64,000 nucleotides of DNA from Margaritifera margaritifera (GCA_029931535.1 JAQPZY010001625.1:5185501-5249500); one strand, 5' to 3'. Shown: positions 1 through 12,002, counted from the stretch's first letter. The notes: generated by a model from the sequence alone, not told the origin. Made by a program: numbers and translations.

Positions 1-2
1 AG

Positions 3-2264
3 GCAATTCCTCTGAGAAATATAAAAACTAAAACTATTGTGAAAGCTTTGGTGAAGTTTTTTACACTTGTTGGCCTTCCCAAATCTGTCCAGTCAGATCA
101 AGGGTCAAATTTTATGTCTGGAATTTTCCAACAAGTTATGCATGAATTAGGCATCCAACAGTTTAAATCTTCTGCCTATCACCCTGAAAGTCAAGGTGCT
201 TTGGAAAGATTTCATCAAACTTTGAAGAATATGATTCGATCATATTGCTTTGATACAGAAAAGGATTGGGATGAGGGTGTTCATTTGTTGTTGTTTGCTG
301 TTAGGGAATCAGTTCAAGAGTCGTTGGGTTTTAGTCCCTTTGAACTAGTTTTTGGTCATACTGTTCGTGGACCATTGGAATTATTGAAAGAGAAACTTCT
401 TTCAAATGAAGATTCAAAGATTAATCTTCTTGATTATGTTTCTGATTTCAAATACAAGTTGTCAAAGGCCTGTGAAGTAGCAAGAACTAATCTTCACAAT
501 ACCCAGTCAAAAATGAAATTAACGTATGACAGAAATTCACAGGAAAGGAGTTTTAAACCTGGTGACAAAGTTCTGGCTCTCTTGCCCATAACTCAGAATC
601 CTCTTCAGGCTAAATTTTATGGTCCTTATACCGTTGAAAAGAAAGTAAATGACTTAAATTATATCATTAACACTCCTGGGAGACGGAAACAGAAACAACT
701 TTGTCATATAAATATGTTAAAGGAATATTTTGACAGAGATAGCCCAGCTAATTATTCTGTTAATTTAGTTGTACCTGTACCACACAGTGAAGATATCAAC
801 GATGGAGTACGATCAGACTATAGTGACTCTGGTATAACCAATCTTCGGAATTCAGAAATATTGAACAACCTAGACCAGAAACTTTCACATCTACAACAAC
901 AGGAAAGAAATGAACTAAAACAGCTATTACATGAATATGAGCACTTGTTTCCTGATGTTCCAACACGAACAAGTAAAATTTATCATGACGTTGACATTGT
1001 AGATTCTGCGCCTGTGAAACAGCATCCTTATAGGATGAATCCTCTCAAACAGAACTATCTGAAGAAAGAAATTCAGTATTTACTGGAGAATGATTTCATA
1101 GAACCAAGTAAAAGTAACTGGAGTTCACCATGTATTCTTGTTCCCAAGCCAGATAATACATTCCGTATGTGTACTGACTATAGAAAAGTCAACAGTGTCA
1201 CCAAAACTGATTCATTTCCAATCCCAAGAATGGACGATTGCATTGATAAAATTGGAAATGCGGAATATGTCACCAAGTTTGACCTTTTAAAAGGATTCTG
1301 GCAAATTCCACTGACGGAAAGGGCAAAAGAAATTTCAGCATTTGCAACTCCAGATGGACTTTATCAATATAAAGTCATGCCGTTTGGAATGAAAAATTCA
1401 CCTGCAACGTTTCAACGTCTGATGAACATGATAACATTTGGTCTTGATAATTGTGATGCTTATATCGATGACGTCATTATCTACAACAACACCTGGGAAG
1501 ATCATTTGGAAACCATTCGAAAAATCTTCGATCGACTCAGCGATGCGAATCTGACAATTAATTTGAGCAAAAGTGAGTTTTGCCATGCTTGTGTCACATT
1601 TTTAGGACATATTGTGGGACAAGGTCAAGTTAAACCTATAGAAGCTAAGGTCAAAGCTATCTCTGAATTTCAAGTTCCAATTTGTAAAAAGCAACTGATG
1701 CGATTTCTAGGTATGGCTGGATATTATCGGAAATTTTGTTCCAATTTTTCCAAAACTGCTGAACCTTTGACAAGTTTATTGAGTAAGAAAGCCAAATTTT
1801 ATTGGTCTGACAAGTGTCAGGAATCTTTTGACAAGTTAAAGGCCATGCTTAAGAATGCACCAGTTCTTTCTGCACCAAATTTCAGCCAATCATTTAAATT
1901 ATCTGTTGATGCAAGTGATGTAGGGGTTGGTGGAGTATTGATTCAGGAAGACAAAAGTGGTGTGGATCACCCTGTGTGTTATTTTTCTAAAAAACTAAAC
2001 AAGCACCAGAAAAATTATTCCACAATTGAGAAGGAATGTTTGGCTTTGATATTGGCTTTACAGCATTTTGAAGTGTATGTTACCTCAGCTCTTTCTCCAA
2101 TTATCGTGTACAGTGATCACAATCCCCTTACTTTCATCAACAAAATGAAAGATAAAAATCGGAGATTGTTGAGATGGAGTTTGATATTGCAGGAATATAA
2201 CATTGACATCAAACACATCAGGGGAAAAGACAATGTGATTGCAGATGCACTCTCACGTGCCTAG
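3..2264 (+). CDS. Gmr1-like Ty3/gypsy pol (integrase, then RT and RNase H), 5' partial
   Basis: The frame is open from the left window edge to a TAG at 2262-2264, so the start lies outside the window. From the first in-window start-like codon (GTG at 39) it is 741 residues. Domain order is unusual. First comes the integrase core, with its second catalytic Asp in SDQGSNF (about residue 20) and catalytic Glu in ALERFHQTLK (about residue 56). Next is a GPY-type integrase C-terminus (KFYGPYTVEKKV, about residue 193). Then comes reverse transcriptase (FDLLKGFWQIPL, MPFGMKNSPATFQRLM, catalytic YIDD at 475-478, FLGMAGYYRKF). RNase H follows (SVDASD near 624, KECLAL, YSDHNPL, IADALSRA). No stop or frameshift is visible, so the element may be young. 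Ty3/gypsy pol normally has integrase last; integrase-first is known for the Gmr1 group. The product would copy and integrate the element. Confidence 0.93.
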   Translation, partial: AIPLRNIKTKTIVKALVKFFTLVGLPKSVQSDQGSNFMSGIFQQVMHELGIQQFKSSAYHPESQGALERFHQTLKNMIRSYCFDTEKDWDEGVHLLLFAVRESVQESLGFSPFELVFGHTVRGPLELLKEKLLSNEDSKINLLDYVSDFKYKLSKACEVARTNLHNTQSKMKLTYDRNSQERSFKPGDKVLALLPITQNPLQAKFYGPYTVEKKVNDLNYIINTPGRRKQKQLCHINMLKEYFDRDSPANYSVNLVVPVPHSEDINDGVRSDYSDSGITNLRNSEILNNLDQKLSHLQQQERNELKQLLHEYEHLFPDVPTRTSKIYHDVDIVDSAPVKQHPYRMNPLKQNYLKKEIQYLLENDFIEPSKSNWSSPCILVPKPDNTFRMCTDYRKVNSVTKTDSFPIPRMDDCIDKIGNAEYVTKFDLLKGFWQIPLTERAKEISAFATPDGLYQYKVMPFGMKNSPATFQRLMNMITFGLDNCDAYIDDVIIYNNTWEDHLETIRKIFDRLSDANLTINLSKSEFCHACVTFLGHIVGQGQVKPIEAKVKAISEFQVPICKKQLMRFLGMAGYYRKFCSNFSKTAEPLTSLLSKKAKFYWSDKCQESFDKLKAMLKNAPVLSAPNFSQSFKLSVDASDVGVGGVLIQEDKSGVDHPVCYFSKKLNKHQKNYSTIEKECLALILALQHFEVYVTSALSPIIVYSDHNPLTFINKMKDKNRRLLRWSLILQEYNIDIKHIRGKDNVIADALSRA

Positions 2265-2393
2265 AAATGTAATATTGCTTGATGTAATTAAGTCCAGTAT
2301 CATAAAACATGTTCTTATGTAATTTTGGTTATTATAGTATTAGATGTATATTCAAAAGAAAGCTTTATTATATAAATCTTTCTTTTTCTTTAT

Positions 2394-2402
2394 GAGGGGA
2401 GG
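2394..2402 (+). other. Polypurine tract of the Gmr1-like element
   Basis: The purine run GAGGGGAGG directly abuts the TGTTATG start of the 3' LTR, as expected for the plus-strand primer of an LTR retrotransposon. Confidence 0.8.
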
Positions 2403-3154
2403 TGTTATGTATGATGTTTATATAATATTATAAATATTTTAGGAAATTATAAATGTTTTTTCACTTTAATATTTGTTTAAATCTTAATGTTTATCATGAA
2501 AAACATGTTTAACTAGTGTCCTTGAATTAGGTTGTTTTGATCAATATGTTTTCTCAATTTGAAGGTCAAGGTTGATTTTTGTTTACAAGTAAAAATTCCA
2601 TTAAGATGACTCATATTCTAGAACATTCTGTCATGTGACCAATCTTTATATATACCATGTTTGGTGGACATTTATTCAGTTTTGACATTACCATCAGTCT
2701 TGTAAAGAGCTATTACAGTTGTGAAAATTCATTCCAAATTCTAAGAGAGGAATTATTTTAAATATTCATTGGATTATTACAGTGCTCATAAACTTTTGGA
2801 TTTTGGATTTTTAATTGATGATTTTGGAATTTAAGTGAACTTATTCAGATATTTTGGAATACTTCATTTTGGCATCAGCACATCAAGATTTCTAGTACAT
2901 CGGGACTTTGGAGACCATTATCACATCATAACATTCAAGGACACAGCCGTGAATTCGGAACATTCTATATTTAGGACTTGTGATTAGAACAATCATTCTT
3001 ATTGGATTATTAGGATTTCAAAACACATTACTGTAAGTGACTTTTTGATTTTTCATTTTAATTATCTAGTAATAAATTGCTTGTTGATTTTTACTTGATT
3101 TGTTGGTTTCACTTTCTTTCTGTTACATTTTTCTTAGACCATAGAGTCGTAACA
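2403..3154 (+). repeat. 3' LTR of the Gmr1-like element (copy 1)
   Basis: A 752-bp LTR that begins TGTTATGTAT after the polypurine tract and ends GAGTCGTAACA (TG...CA ends). Its boundaries are set by three other copies in the window (28,881-29,625 minus; about 46,783-47,442 plus; 49,861-50,522 minus). A TATA-like run (TTTATATATACC) near 2,645 and AATAAA near 3,071 are plausible promoter and polyadenylation signals. The flanking target duplication cannot be tested because the 5' end lies outside the window. Confidence 0.88.
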
Positions 3155-5050
3155 AGATAAATCATTTTCGTTTGAAATTTGTTTCTGTTTAGCTAACATA
3201 TAGTCCTTGAAATGGTATTGGAAGTGTAATGAACGGTTCAAATCCACTTCTAAAATGTAACTAGTATCATATTCATCTAGTGTTTAAAAAACAATCTTTT
3301 GCTCATCTAATTTGCTCATAAGTTGCCTATTTAAAGATTTCTGACGGCATATTTAGGCTCATTAAGCGTACCTATAAAGATTGGTGGTATATAGGTATAT
3401 AATGAATGATCATGACCTTTCGTACTCACCATCATTTTTCTTTTATTTCTTACCATTATTGTCCAAGAAATATTCATGATTTGCTTCAGAATATTTATGT
3501 GGTCTCATAATTTATTCTACTTCTCATTCCATTCTCAAACATATCATTGATTTTTAAAGTTCAAGTTCTACGCCACATAGCTTTAAAGGTGCACCAAGTG
3601 CTAATCCATAAGTACTATTGTAGTAAGCAGGGCTAATTTGTAATTTTCAATACAGACATTCCTAAATTGCTCAAAAATGTCATATAGAATCAGTGTATCC
3701 TTTTTCACGTAAAAGTCATGCAAATTGCCAAGAGTGTTTTGTTTAAATTGTCCCGTGACATCCTGAACATACTAATGATCATCAGTTGGTATGTTCTAAT
3801 TGTTATCTGGCGAGTACAACTTTTCTGTTGGTGGCATAGCTGTTTCGTTAAACCTTACAAAGTCATATAAATGTCTCCATTAAATATTTAGACTGCATAA
3901 TTATAAGCTGTTTCTGTAAACTTTTCATCATTTTAATAATTAGCCAGTCCAATAGATTTTCCAAATCTTAAGCTATCTACAAACCTGACTGTTCTTTTTA
4001 CTGTTATTTCTTTTCCTTTTTCATAACCCTTTCAACTATGAACTCTTTGCTGGATGAAATATATTTTACGTCGTTGTTAGGAATAAATTTTACCTCTAGA
4101 TATGGATCATATTCAATCAAGGTCTTGATGAACAAATGACTGTCCTAACCAGACAAGTTATGAAGGAAAATTTATATATATTTTGGATATTATGCGCTGG
4201 ACCTCTCCATCTGCCTGTCAAAATGGTCATGGTATCATACTTTTTTTTTCAGTTATTTTCACTCACAGATGTAGCAAATGTTTGCTAAATTAACGTTATT
4301 TATCTTCCTCTGTGAACCCTTTAGGTTTGCATTTTCATGTCTTAGTTTTTCATACATTGGGTTTACTATTTTACTTAATGCATAATAAAATATTTGAATA
4401 CAATCTGTACCTCTGTAAACTACTGGTTTATATCTCGTGTGGATTGATTTAAGGTGCAAACAAAACCCAAATGTAACGTGTTTGGCTGTTGTAATTGTCC
4501 AGGATTGTATATCCGTTACACGTAGCGGGGCACTGTGTTGTCCATGCTTTGCACCTAAAGCACGATAATGTGTTAAGCTGTTTTTCATTTTCGCTTTTCA
4601 CAGGTATAATAATACTTTCAAAATTACAACAAATAACATAAAGAATGTACAAATCTTCATTGTTACAGCTGCAAATGTTATACTCATTTATATTTCTCTT
4701 AAATGAAGCTACGTCTTTTCGTTATGATTTTGCTCAAATTATATGTATTCACAATCCTTAACTCCTTTTCATTTCGAAGACGTTGTAAAGGGATTTGTAA
4801 TTTATATCACTTGTTTTGGGATTGGTACATCATATATCGATGTCTTAATCTTTTGATTTATTTAACTAAAGATATTTCAATATATTTACCATTTTATATG
4901 TACAGCTACGCCACCATTTTATCTGCACAGATATATCACTATCTTACGACATTGTTTATTACATCACTGTTTCTGTATACTGTAACGTAGCACGCAATCA
5001 GAATTCATCTTATGATTTTATTTTGTATATTACCTTGCTGTTTATTTGTA
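3155..5050. other. Non-coding stretch, nothing recognised
   Basis: AT-rich sequence with only short frames and no protein motif. No long internal repeat was seen. Confidence 0.6.
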
Positions 5051-5059
5051 TTATGACGC

Positions 5060-6340
5060 AGAACGCACGTAGAATTAAAGGTATGATTTTAACTTGTGTG
5101 CTATATCTCTGTTTTAAGATGTGATGTAGTTCACAAGGTACAACCAGAGTGTATACATAGCTCACCTCTACTTTCACTAGTCGCCTGTAATTATCAAGTT
5201 TCACGACTGGAACATAAACAGCACCAAAGAAATGAACTTTCAACACAAAATTTGCAGAAAGTTACTGAGCATGAAATATAGGTCACAGAGACTTCATTTG
5301 GCAAAAAGGAGGTACAACTTACTAAGATGCTTCTACTCATTAACGTTTGTGATTCTTGGTAGGAAATAATACATATAATAGACCTAAACCTCGTGTGGTC
5401 ATGAGCTAAATGTAAAAACGTAACCAAAGCCAGTAAAAGACGAAATATATATCACTATGAGCCTCTTTTGTGATAAGAGAGTGGTAGTAACATAAATGCA
5501 TATCATCATCAATTTCACGATTACAGCATAAACAGTGCCTAAGAAATGAACATCAAACACAAAGTTTAACCCAAGTCAGTGAAGCGTAAAATATTGTCGA
5601 CACTGACCTACTACTGAAATAAAGTAGTAGTGTTATCAAAATGCATCCCAAAGTTTCATTATTCTATATCGGATATTATTTTGAGAGCACGTCAAAAACC
5701 TATGTGGTCATAAACTAAATGCAAAGCTTAACCTAAGCCAGAAAAGTGTAAACTATAGCTCACAGTTACCTTTTTTGGTATAGGTGTAGTACTAAGAGAG
5801 ATGTATAAAATCACCTCGTTTAATGATTAAAGCATGGATAGTAAAGACGTCAAATTAGACCAAAGTCATAGAAATGTGAGATATAGGTCACATTGACCTG
5901 CTTTTAAAATGAGGGTGTACTACTCATCAAGATGAATTCTCTCGTCAAGTTTCATGATTCTTGGCATAGCAGTATTATACAGTACATAAAACATCAATGT
6001 ACTCGTAAGCTAAATGCAAAAACTTAACATAAGCCAGTCAAACGTGAAATGTAGTAGGTCACAATAACCTTCTTTTCTTGTAATGGTGTGGTACTAATAG
6101 GGATGCAAACAATCGCCTAGTTTGATGATTCTGACATGAACATTGCTTGAGAGACTGAACCCAGGACAGTGAAGCATGATGAGGGTGTAGTACTCATCGA
6201 GATACATCCTCTCACCAAATTTCATGAATCTTTGTATAACAGTATGTATACCCAAGTGAGTGAAGCATGAAATATATGTCACATGGACCCACTTCTGCGA
6301 CGCAGGTGTAATGCTCATCAAGATACATCCCCTCTGCAGT
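5060..6340. repeat. Degenerate tandem repeat array, about eight units of ~140-170 bp
   Basis: Diverged units recur with a shared phrase order: AAGTTTCATGATTCT-like, then GTCATGAGCTAAATGCAAAA-like, then CCAGTGAAACGTGAAATATA-like, then GGTCACANTGACC-like. Landmarks fall near 5,260, 5,434, 5,576, 5,730, 5,860, 6,030, 6,170 and 6,255. Related units reappear at 8,620-8,950 and 9,612-9,690. Short frames here are by-products of the repeat. I recall similar repeats from bivalve genomes but cannot name the family. Confidence 0.7.
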
Positions 6341-6352
6341 CAACAGCGTTCA

Positions 6353-6368
6353 TGTGTGTGTGTGTGTG

Positions 6369-6423
<55 letters not shown>
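6353..6423. repeat. (GT)n(AT)n microsatellite
   Basis: A short GT run is followed directly by about 25 AT dinucleotides. Confidence 0.95.
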
Positions 6424-6426
<3 letters not shown>

Positions 6427-6429
6427 AAC

Positions 6430-7980
6430 GGCGCCGTCCTACATTTCTTGATTAAATTAATGTATTGTATAGTCTCATTGAAGTTTCTACGAAACTACGT
6501 CTCAGCCAAGAAGTACAACCGCTATGTACCGATTAATGTAATTTCATATATCGTTTCATATATCGTAGAAACAACTCATAAATGCATTAAATCATGTAAA
6601 TCATATTATTTGAAATAACAAGAATGATTAATCACTAAGTTCATATAAACCAGAGCTTATCTATTTCATTATATGATGGAATTATTGGTTTCACCGTGGA
6701 AATTTGAACCTCCTGTTCTGTTACTATTTTTAGAAGACACTCTGCATTGCTAACTTCATGAGTAAATATCTCGAGTAATTCACCATAGCAATCCATAAAT
6801 TACATACGCTCATACTCCCTGTGTCTTTGGCTAGCTATCCCTTCCAAGCGATGTCCATTCGGTTTTTATGGGCATCGTTTGGTCCATATATTGGCAAACA
6901 TACATTATCAATTAGCTGCCACGCGAGCGCGTTCGATTCGTTCGACCACTTTCAAATTTTGTTCTTAGGCTGAACTCAGCTTAACGGCAACGCACGAACT
7001 TAACCGAATGACAAAATTCTCGATTCTGATTGGTTGCTTAGGACTATAAATACTCACAGCGCGAATTGGAGGCCCTCTACAGATATCATGTATTTCTGAG
7101 ATAGTGACAGGTGTAAGGTGAAGTTATTTGAATTTGGAACATGCACACTGAAGAAAATGTTGGCATACCGCTATGCTGTTTTCCTGTTCTGTGGCTGAAA
7201 TTTCTTTACATATTGTACTTGTGGAAATTTTACATGATCTAAGCACACAGATGACAAAAATGGCTGCTCCCATCCTCTTGAAAAATCAGCCTGAATTAGT
7301 CCAAAGTACACAATTTTTAGCAGTTATGAAAATAGAGAAAACAAATTTTGCCAGAGTAGGCAATACCAGCTTCTGAAAGTAAAATGAAAGAATTACAAAA
7401 TATATAAAAAGTAAAAAAAAAGTTATCGGCTCTTTTTTTTTTTACAACTTACCTTTGAAGTTAAGGAAGTGAAATGACCAAGCAGAGCTAGGATTTTTTT
7501 TTTTTTTTGTAGATGCACATCTGAAGTAAGGCCAAGCTGTATACTCTATAACCCAAATTGCACCCATCAATCATACAGCAAAATAAAGAGAATTAAAAGT
7601 TCTTTTAATAATACCTAAGATATACAAGGTCTTTTTTTTAAATAGCTAGGATAACCAGTGAGGAAAACATGGGAAATTCTTTTTCTTAAAAACCTAATGC
7701 AAAATACGAAACTATAGAGCGCCACCATTACGAGGGGGGATTGTTGACACTTTGCCAAAGAAGTAGGAACGTTTGTTTATTGTGTTTGTCTGTCTGGTAG
7801 CAACCAACAACCAAGGGGAAAAATATATAAAATGGATCAGAGAAGCAACCTAGCGGAAGTTCCCACAATGGTAATTTTACAAAATCCCTAAGTTGCCAGT
7901 TTATAATAATAACAGTTCACCTATAAGGTGGCAAAGTCAGCACCTGTTTTGGTTGACCAACTATATTAAGACCATAATAT
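6430..7980. other. Non-coding stretch with a possible core promoter near 7,025-7,080
   Basis: No gene is recognised. One short section looks promoter-like: CTGATTGGTTGC (inverted CCAAT type) near 7,027 is followed by ACTATAAATACT near 7,042. A 67-codon frame at 7,173-7,376 lies downstream but matches nothing I know. T runs and A runs occur near 7,420-7,510. Confidence 0.3.
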
Positions 7981-7995
7981 AACAGTTGTAGTATG

Positions 7996-7998
<3 letters not shown>

Positions 7999-8070
<72 letters not shown>
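7999..8070. repeat. (AT)n microsatellite
   Basis: About 35 AT units with one interruption (ATCTAT). Confidence 0.95.
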
Positions 8071-8073
<3 letters not shown>

Positions 8074-8619
8074 ACTGGAAGAGAAAAGTTACAGGTAACC
8101 TGTAAAAAGAGTGATTTGTGTTCTCTCAATTACTTGACTGGTTTATTTTAGTTTTAACATTGCTTAGCAACCCAACCAGGTTATTGAGCAACCAGGTTAG
8201 GTTGAGTTGTCAACCTTACATCCGTGTGCTAAGTAAATTACAATGCCCACATAATGTACAAGTTTTGAAAAGAAGACACATGTAGGAATATTTTTCCTTG
8301 GAATTGTTATTAAAAATAATGAGTATATTACATACAATTATACTTCTTGTTTTTCAATGATAAGAAACAACCCAATACTGTCAATTTTGAAGTATTCTTT
8401 AATTATGCATAACTATTTAAAATGAACTTCATTATTTAATAAAATATTCTTCTTGTTGAACATAAACTGACGTTGTCGTAGTTATTCCTTTGCTTAATTG
8501 AGCACAATCCAACCAACAGTCGAACCCCTTGTGATGTTGCCCTGGTTCTTCACATTTGAAACCCCAATAACCATGCATTCACGCACTCATCAAAACAGTA
8601 TTTAAGAATTCGGAAGAGT

Positions 8620-8950
8620 CAGACCCTCGTTACAATGGAGCTAAAACCTATTTGATCATGAGATAAAACACCAAAATGCAACCTAAGCCAACACAATTTG
8701 AAATGTAGCTCACAGTGACATTTTATTGTCGTATGGGTTTGGTAATAAGAGAAATGCATACAATCACCTACTTTGATGCTTCTAGCATGAACAAAGCCGG
8801 AAAGATAAACCTGAAACAAAATTTAACCAAAGTCAGATGAACAAATATACATAACAGTCGCTGCTTTTGTGAAGAGAGTGTAGTACTCATAAAGATGCAT
8901 TCCATCACCAAGTTTCATGAATCTGGGCATAACAGTGTTACGGCATTGTG
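8620..8950. repeat. Second block of the 5,060-6,340 repeat family
   Basis: Two diverged units carry the same landmarks: AACCTAAGCCA, GAAATGTAGCTCACAGTGAC, and AAGTTTCATGAATCTGGGC with CATAACAGTGTTA. Confidence 0.6.
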
Positions 8951-9350
8951 TATTATCTTTAAATTATACTAGTTTTCATATGGGTTTATAACCATTGTAT
9001 TATAATACCATAGTCCAGTAACATATGCTATTTGTAAAGTACAATGTACTTTAACATGTTTATATGAGTCATACTACGTCCTGGGAAAATCAATAATTAT
9101 GTTGGTCAGCTTAACCCACAATGGAGAAGCCACGTGCTAGCGCGCAGATTTATGACTTTGAATCCTATGTCAATATTATGTTGATTTGAAATAAGGTATT
9201 TTCATTGTAGTCCAAATGTACTTTTAACAGTATCATGCGCGACCTAGTTTCTGATTGGTTAAAGAAGGTTGTTGACAGAAATCATTCTAAGTCGCAGTTC
9301 AGTATTAGAGTTTTAGAGACTATATATGCCAAAATAACCACTGAATCTTG

Positions 9351-9612
9351 CGGGGCCCCGGGTGGCCGAGTGGTCTAAGGCGCTCGCCTTTACCGATCAC
9401 TGCCGTCTCACCTCTGTCTGCGTGGGTTCGAGTCTCGGGCTCGGGCAATGTGGATATGTGAGAAAGATTGCCAGTAGCTTCCCGTGGGTCGGTGGTTATC
9501 CCGGGGTTTTCCCGGGTTCTTCCTCCACCAGATAAAACTGGCCGCCATGTATAGCCTATCATGTGCTGAAAAATGGCGTTAAACCCACAACAACAACAAC
9601 AACAACAACAAC
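9351..9612 (+). mobile_element. tRNA-derived SINE with Meta-type central domain
   Basis: The head is tRNA-like (Leu/Ser type): an A box in GGTGGCCGAGTGGTCTAAGG at 9,361-9,380 and a B box in GGGTTCGAGTC at 9,424-9,434. The centre has GGTTTTCCCGGGTTCTTCC and CTGGCCGCCATGTATAG, resembling the Meta domain I recall from bivalve SINEs. It ends GGCGTTAAACCC plus a (CAA)n tail to 9,612. The 72-base tRNA fold is followed by unrelated SINE body, so this is not a functional tRNA gene. It adjoins a fragment of the 5,060-6,340 tandem repeat. Confidence 0.85.
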
Positions 9613-9689
9613 CTTCCTTTGTGATAAGGGTGCTAACAGAGATTACATGCAATCATATAGTTTGATGATTCTGTCATGAACAGCGCTTG

Positions 9690-10080
9690 CGAAAAAAAAT
9701 TTAAACACAACATTTACGAAAAGCTTGTGAAGACAGGTACGCACGTACGACAGGTAGAAACAAAGAGAGAGTTTGAAGTCGAGTGGGTGGCTAGGTAGCA
9801 AGGTAGTTGGTAGATAAGGTACAAGATAGGTAGGTAAGAAGTTGGAGGGGTCTTTTGGCGCAGATTTACCATCTACGTTGATAGACTGGCAGAATATAGT
9901 GCTGATGTTGTTGATGTTGCATCTGTGCAGGACTCCAGGACGATCAATATTTGGCAAAAATGTCGTATCGTTGTCTCGAGGGGCTCCCACATAAATCCTT
10001 TCGTGAGGAAAACAGATATTAAATATGTAATCAACACCAACATGATGAACAAAAGCAGTTAATTAAAATTGTAAAATAGA
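9690..10080. other. Non-coding stretch
   Basis: Includes a loose GTAGGTAG-type tract (9,770-9,840). No gene motif is visible on either strand. Confidence 0.5.
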
Positions 10081-10082
10081 AA

Positions 10083-10107
10083 TCTCTCTCTCTCTCTCTC
10101 TCTCTCA
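10083..10107. repeat. (TC)n microsatellite
   Basis: About 12 TC units. Confidence 0.9.
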
Positions 10108-10417
10108 TATTTTCGGTGATAGTCGTTGCCTCCTGGGGCAAAATGATTTGCATTTCATACGCCCATGTACATATCCTGTTACTGTAACATGCAGCTTGTG
10201 TGAGTACGAATCCAGCACATCATCACAAACCTACTACCGTATAACTTTACACAAGTGAACTCTTGGTAGCCTACCCCTATCATAAAATGATTTCTTTGTA
10301 TTTCATAAACTCTGACGATAGAAATAATATATGTATCTATCTATTCATCTATCCATTTATCAATCTATTTATCTACATGTCGTTCATTCTGTTTGTTTTC
10401 TCGTGTCTGACTATCAG

Positions 10418-10541
<124 letters not shown>

Positions 10542-10733
10542 AACATACATACATACATACATCGCACAACATTTATGACAAAGTGCCGACAAATACTTTC
10601 CATTTATGGCAGATTCTAAGCAAACATTTGTAAACCCAGTGTCACTCACACGCTAACACCTACAAAAACCTCCATCCCTTGATCCCAATTTCGGCCACTA
10701 GTGATACACTCACTTCTCTCATATCATACATAC

Positions 10734-10927
10734 CATTTGTCAGATCCAACATCAGATTGAATTGCAACTGTATATCCAAAATAGCTGTCCCTAAGGTTTC
10801 CTCCCGTAATCACTGGAGCGCCTTTGTCCATAATATTGAAAGCATCCGAAGTTGTTGCAAGACATATGGAATATATAAGCACCAAGATTAAAGGTCTCCC
10901 CATTTTAATGGAGTGGAGTGAAAACAT
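10734..10927 (-). CDS. First exon of an integrin alpha subunit (paralogue to the left)
   Basis: The exon reads from ATG at 10,927 to a GT donor at 10,733-10,732 (GTATGT) and ends in phase 2. A second in-frame ATG at 10,903 gives a cleaner signal peptide: MGRPLILVLIYSICLATTSD, then AFNIMDKGAPVI. GNLRDSYFGYTVAIQS after it is the first strand of an integrin beta-propeller (family form FN...P....G....YFGYSV). The next exon should begin by completing a Trp codon and encode LLVGAP-like sequence, but none is found down to position 1. Either the first intron exceeds 10 kb or this is an orphan exon. It cannot belong to the 62,031-41,188 gene, because it lies downstream of that gene's stop. Confidence 0.82.
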
Positions 10928-11513
10928 TTGTCAGTGAAAACTTGCATGTAGCTTTGAATAAAAGTCTAATCGCCCCTGCGTCTCCAAACTTTGTATAACC
11001 AGCACTAGCAATTTGTCAAATTATGTGTATTTCCGTCCTGAGAGTTTCGCTTTGGATGTATCATGCACCGTGTTTCCCTATAAACACAATCCACATGCCA
11101 TTTTGTAAATAAGAGATGGTTTTCCTCATTGTATTGCTTGCCATCCGCCACTTGCCAGATCCTTGTAGGCTTTTGTTTCACATTCTCAACTACATATAAA
11201 CTAGTTTGTAAAGGGAGATGATGGAAAATTATACAGATAGTGGGAACAATTGTAAGTGTTTCCGGAACCACTTATTTCTACTTCAGATTCTTTCCAGTAG
11301 GATAGGTTATGTTAGGCATGTGCGTCAAGTAAAACTGAAAATTGTTAGGCATGTAGACGACACTTAACATTGAATAATAATAGCATTATTTATTTTATGC
11401 TTGGAAAGTGAATTACTGGATTTTCCGAGTGAAATAATTGTGATATTTCACTGCACTGAAAAAATAGGCCGTCAATAGACATTGATAACATTACGAGTAA
11501 GAAAGTTCAATCG
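10928..11513 (-). promoter_or_regulatory. Upstream region of integrin exon 1 (duplicated at 17.1-17.7 kb)
   Basis: This is the sequence 5' of the exon-1 start codon on the minus strand, so it holds the 5' UTR and probably the promoter. No clear TATA box is visible. From 10,808 to 11,513 it matches 17,033-17,740 with scattered substitutions and small indels, and similarity stops abruptly at both ends. Confidence 0.5.
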
Positions 11514-11591
11514 CCACAAGTGAAAATACTTAAGTTTTTTACCCACGAGATGAAATATATCCGTTATTCACACGGAGCAAGCAAATATCTT

Positions 11592-11682
11592 CTATGTATT
11601 ACCATACACTCTCAAATGAGGCTGGGACTACTTTATCTATGTATTACCATACACTCTCAAATGAGGCTGGGACTACTTTATC
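11592..11682. repeat. Tandem duplication, 2 x 45 bp
   Basis: CTATGTATTACCATACACTC and its following 25 bases are repeated exactly with a 45-bp period. Confidence 0.85.
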
Positions 11683-11825
11683 CTCGAGGTTTCCTGGTGA
11701 CAATAGGTGCGCCTCTTGCGACGGAATACCAACACTAGTAGTAAACAAAGCTCTCATAGCGACGTTAGTTAAGAAACCTTGCGTTATATATAAAATATCT
11801 GAATGGTCTGAACCATGTTTTTGTC

Positions 11826-11849
11826 ACACACACACACACACACACACAA
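11826..11849. repeat. (CA)n microsatellite followed by a C run
   Basis: Twelve CA units, then AAACATCCCCCCCCC. Confidence 0.9.
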
Positions 11850-12002
11850 AACATCCCCCCCCCCACAACACCTCCCATTAAGTCCTTTATTTTGAAGTAG
11901 TAAAAATATAGCCAAAAGGTCCGTCTGAAACAAGATCACATTCGGAAATCGCGTACCAAACTATTACAGTTGTACAGTACAACCTATTTACGGAAGTATA
12001 TA

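Noticed and set aside
1398..1586. Minus frame inside the Gmr1-like pol
   Set aside because: Shadow of the RT coding frame on the plus strand.
4703..4990. 95-codon plus frame, hydrophobic
   Set aside because: AT-rich composition alone gives Phe/Ile/Tyr-rich frames; no conserved motif seen.
9360..9440. Possible tRNA-Leu/Ser gene
   Set aside because: A and B boxes are good, but the sequence continues into a SINE body and CAA tail with no proper acceptor stem closure.
9320..9652. 110-codon minus frame with a poly-Cys run
   Set aside because: It is the reverse of the SINE; the Cys run comes from the (CAA)n tail read on the other strand.
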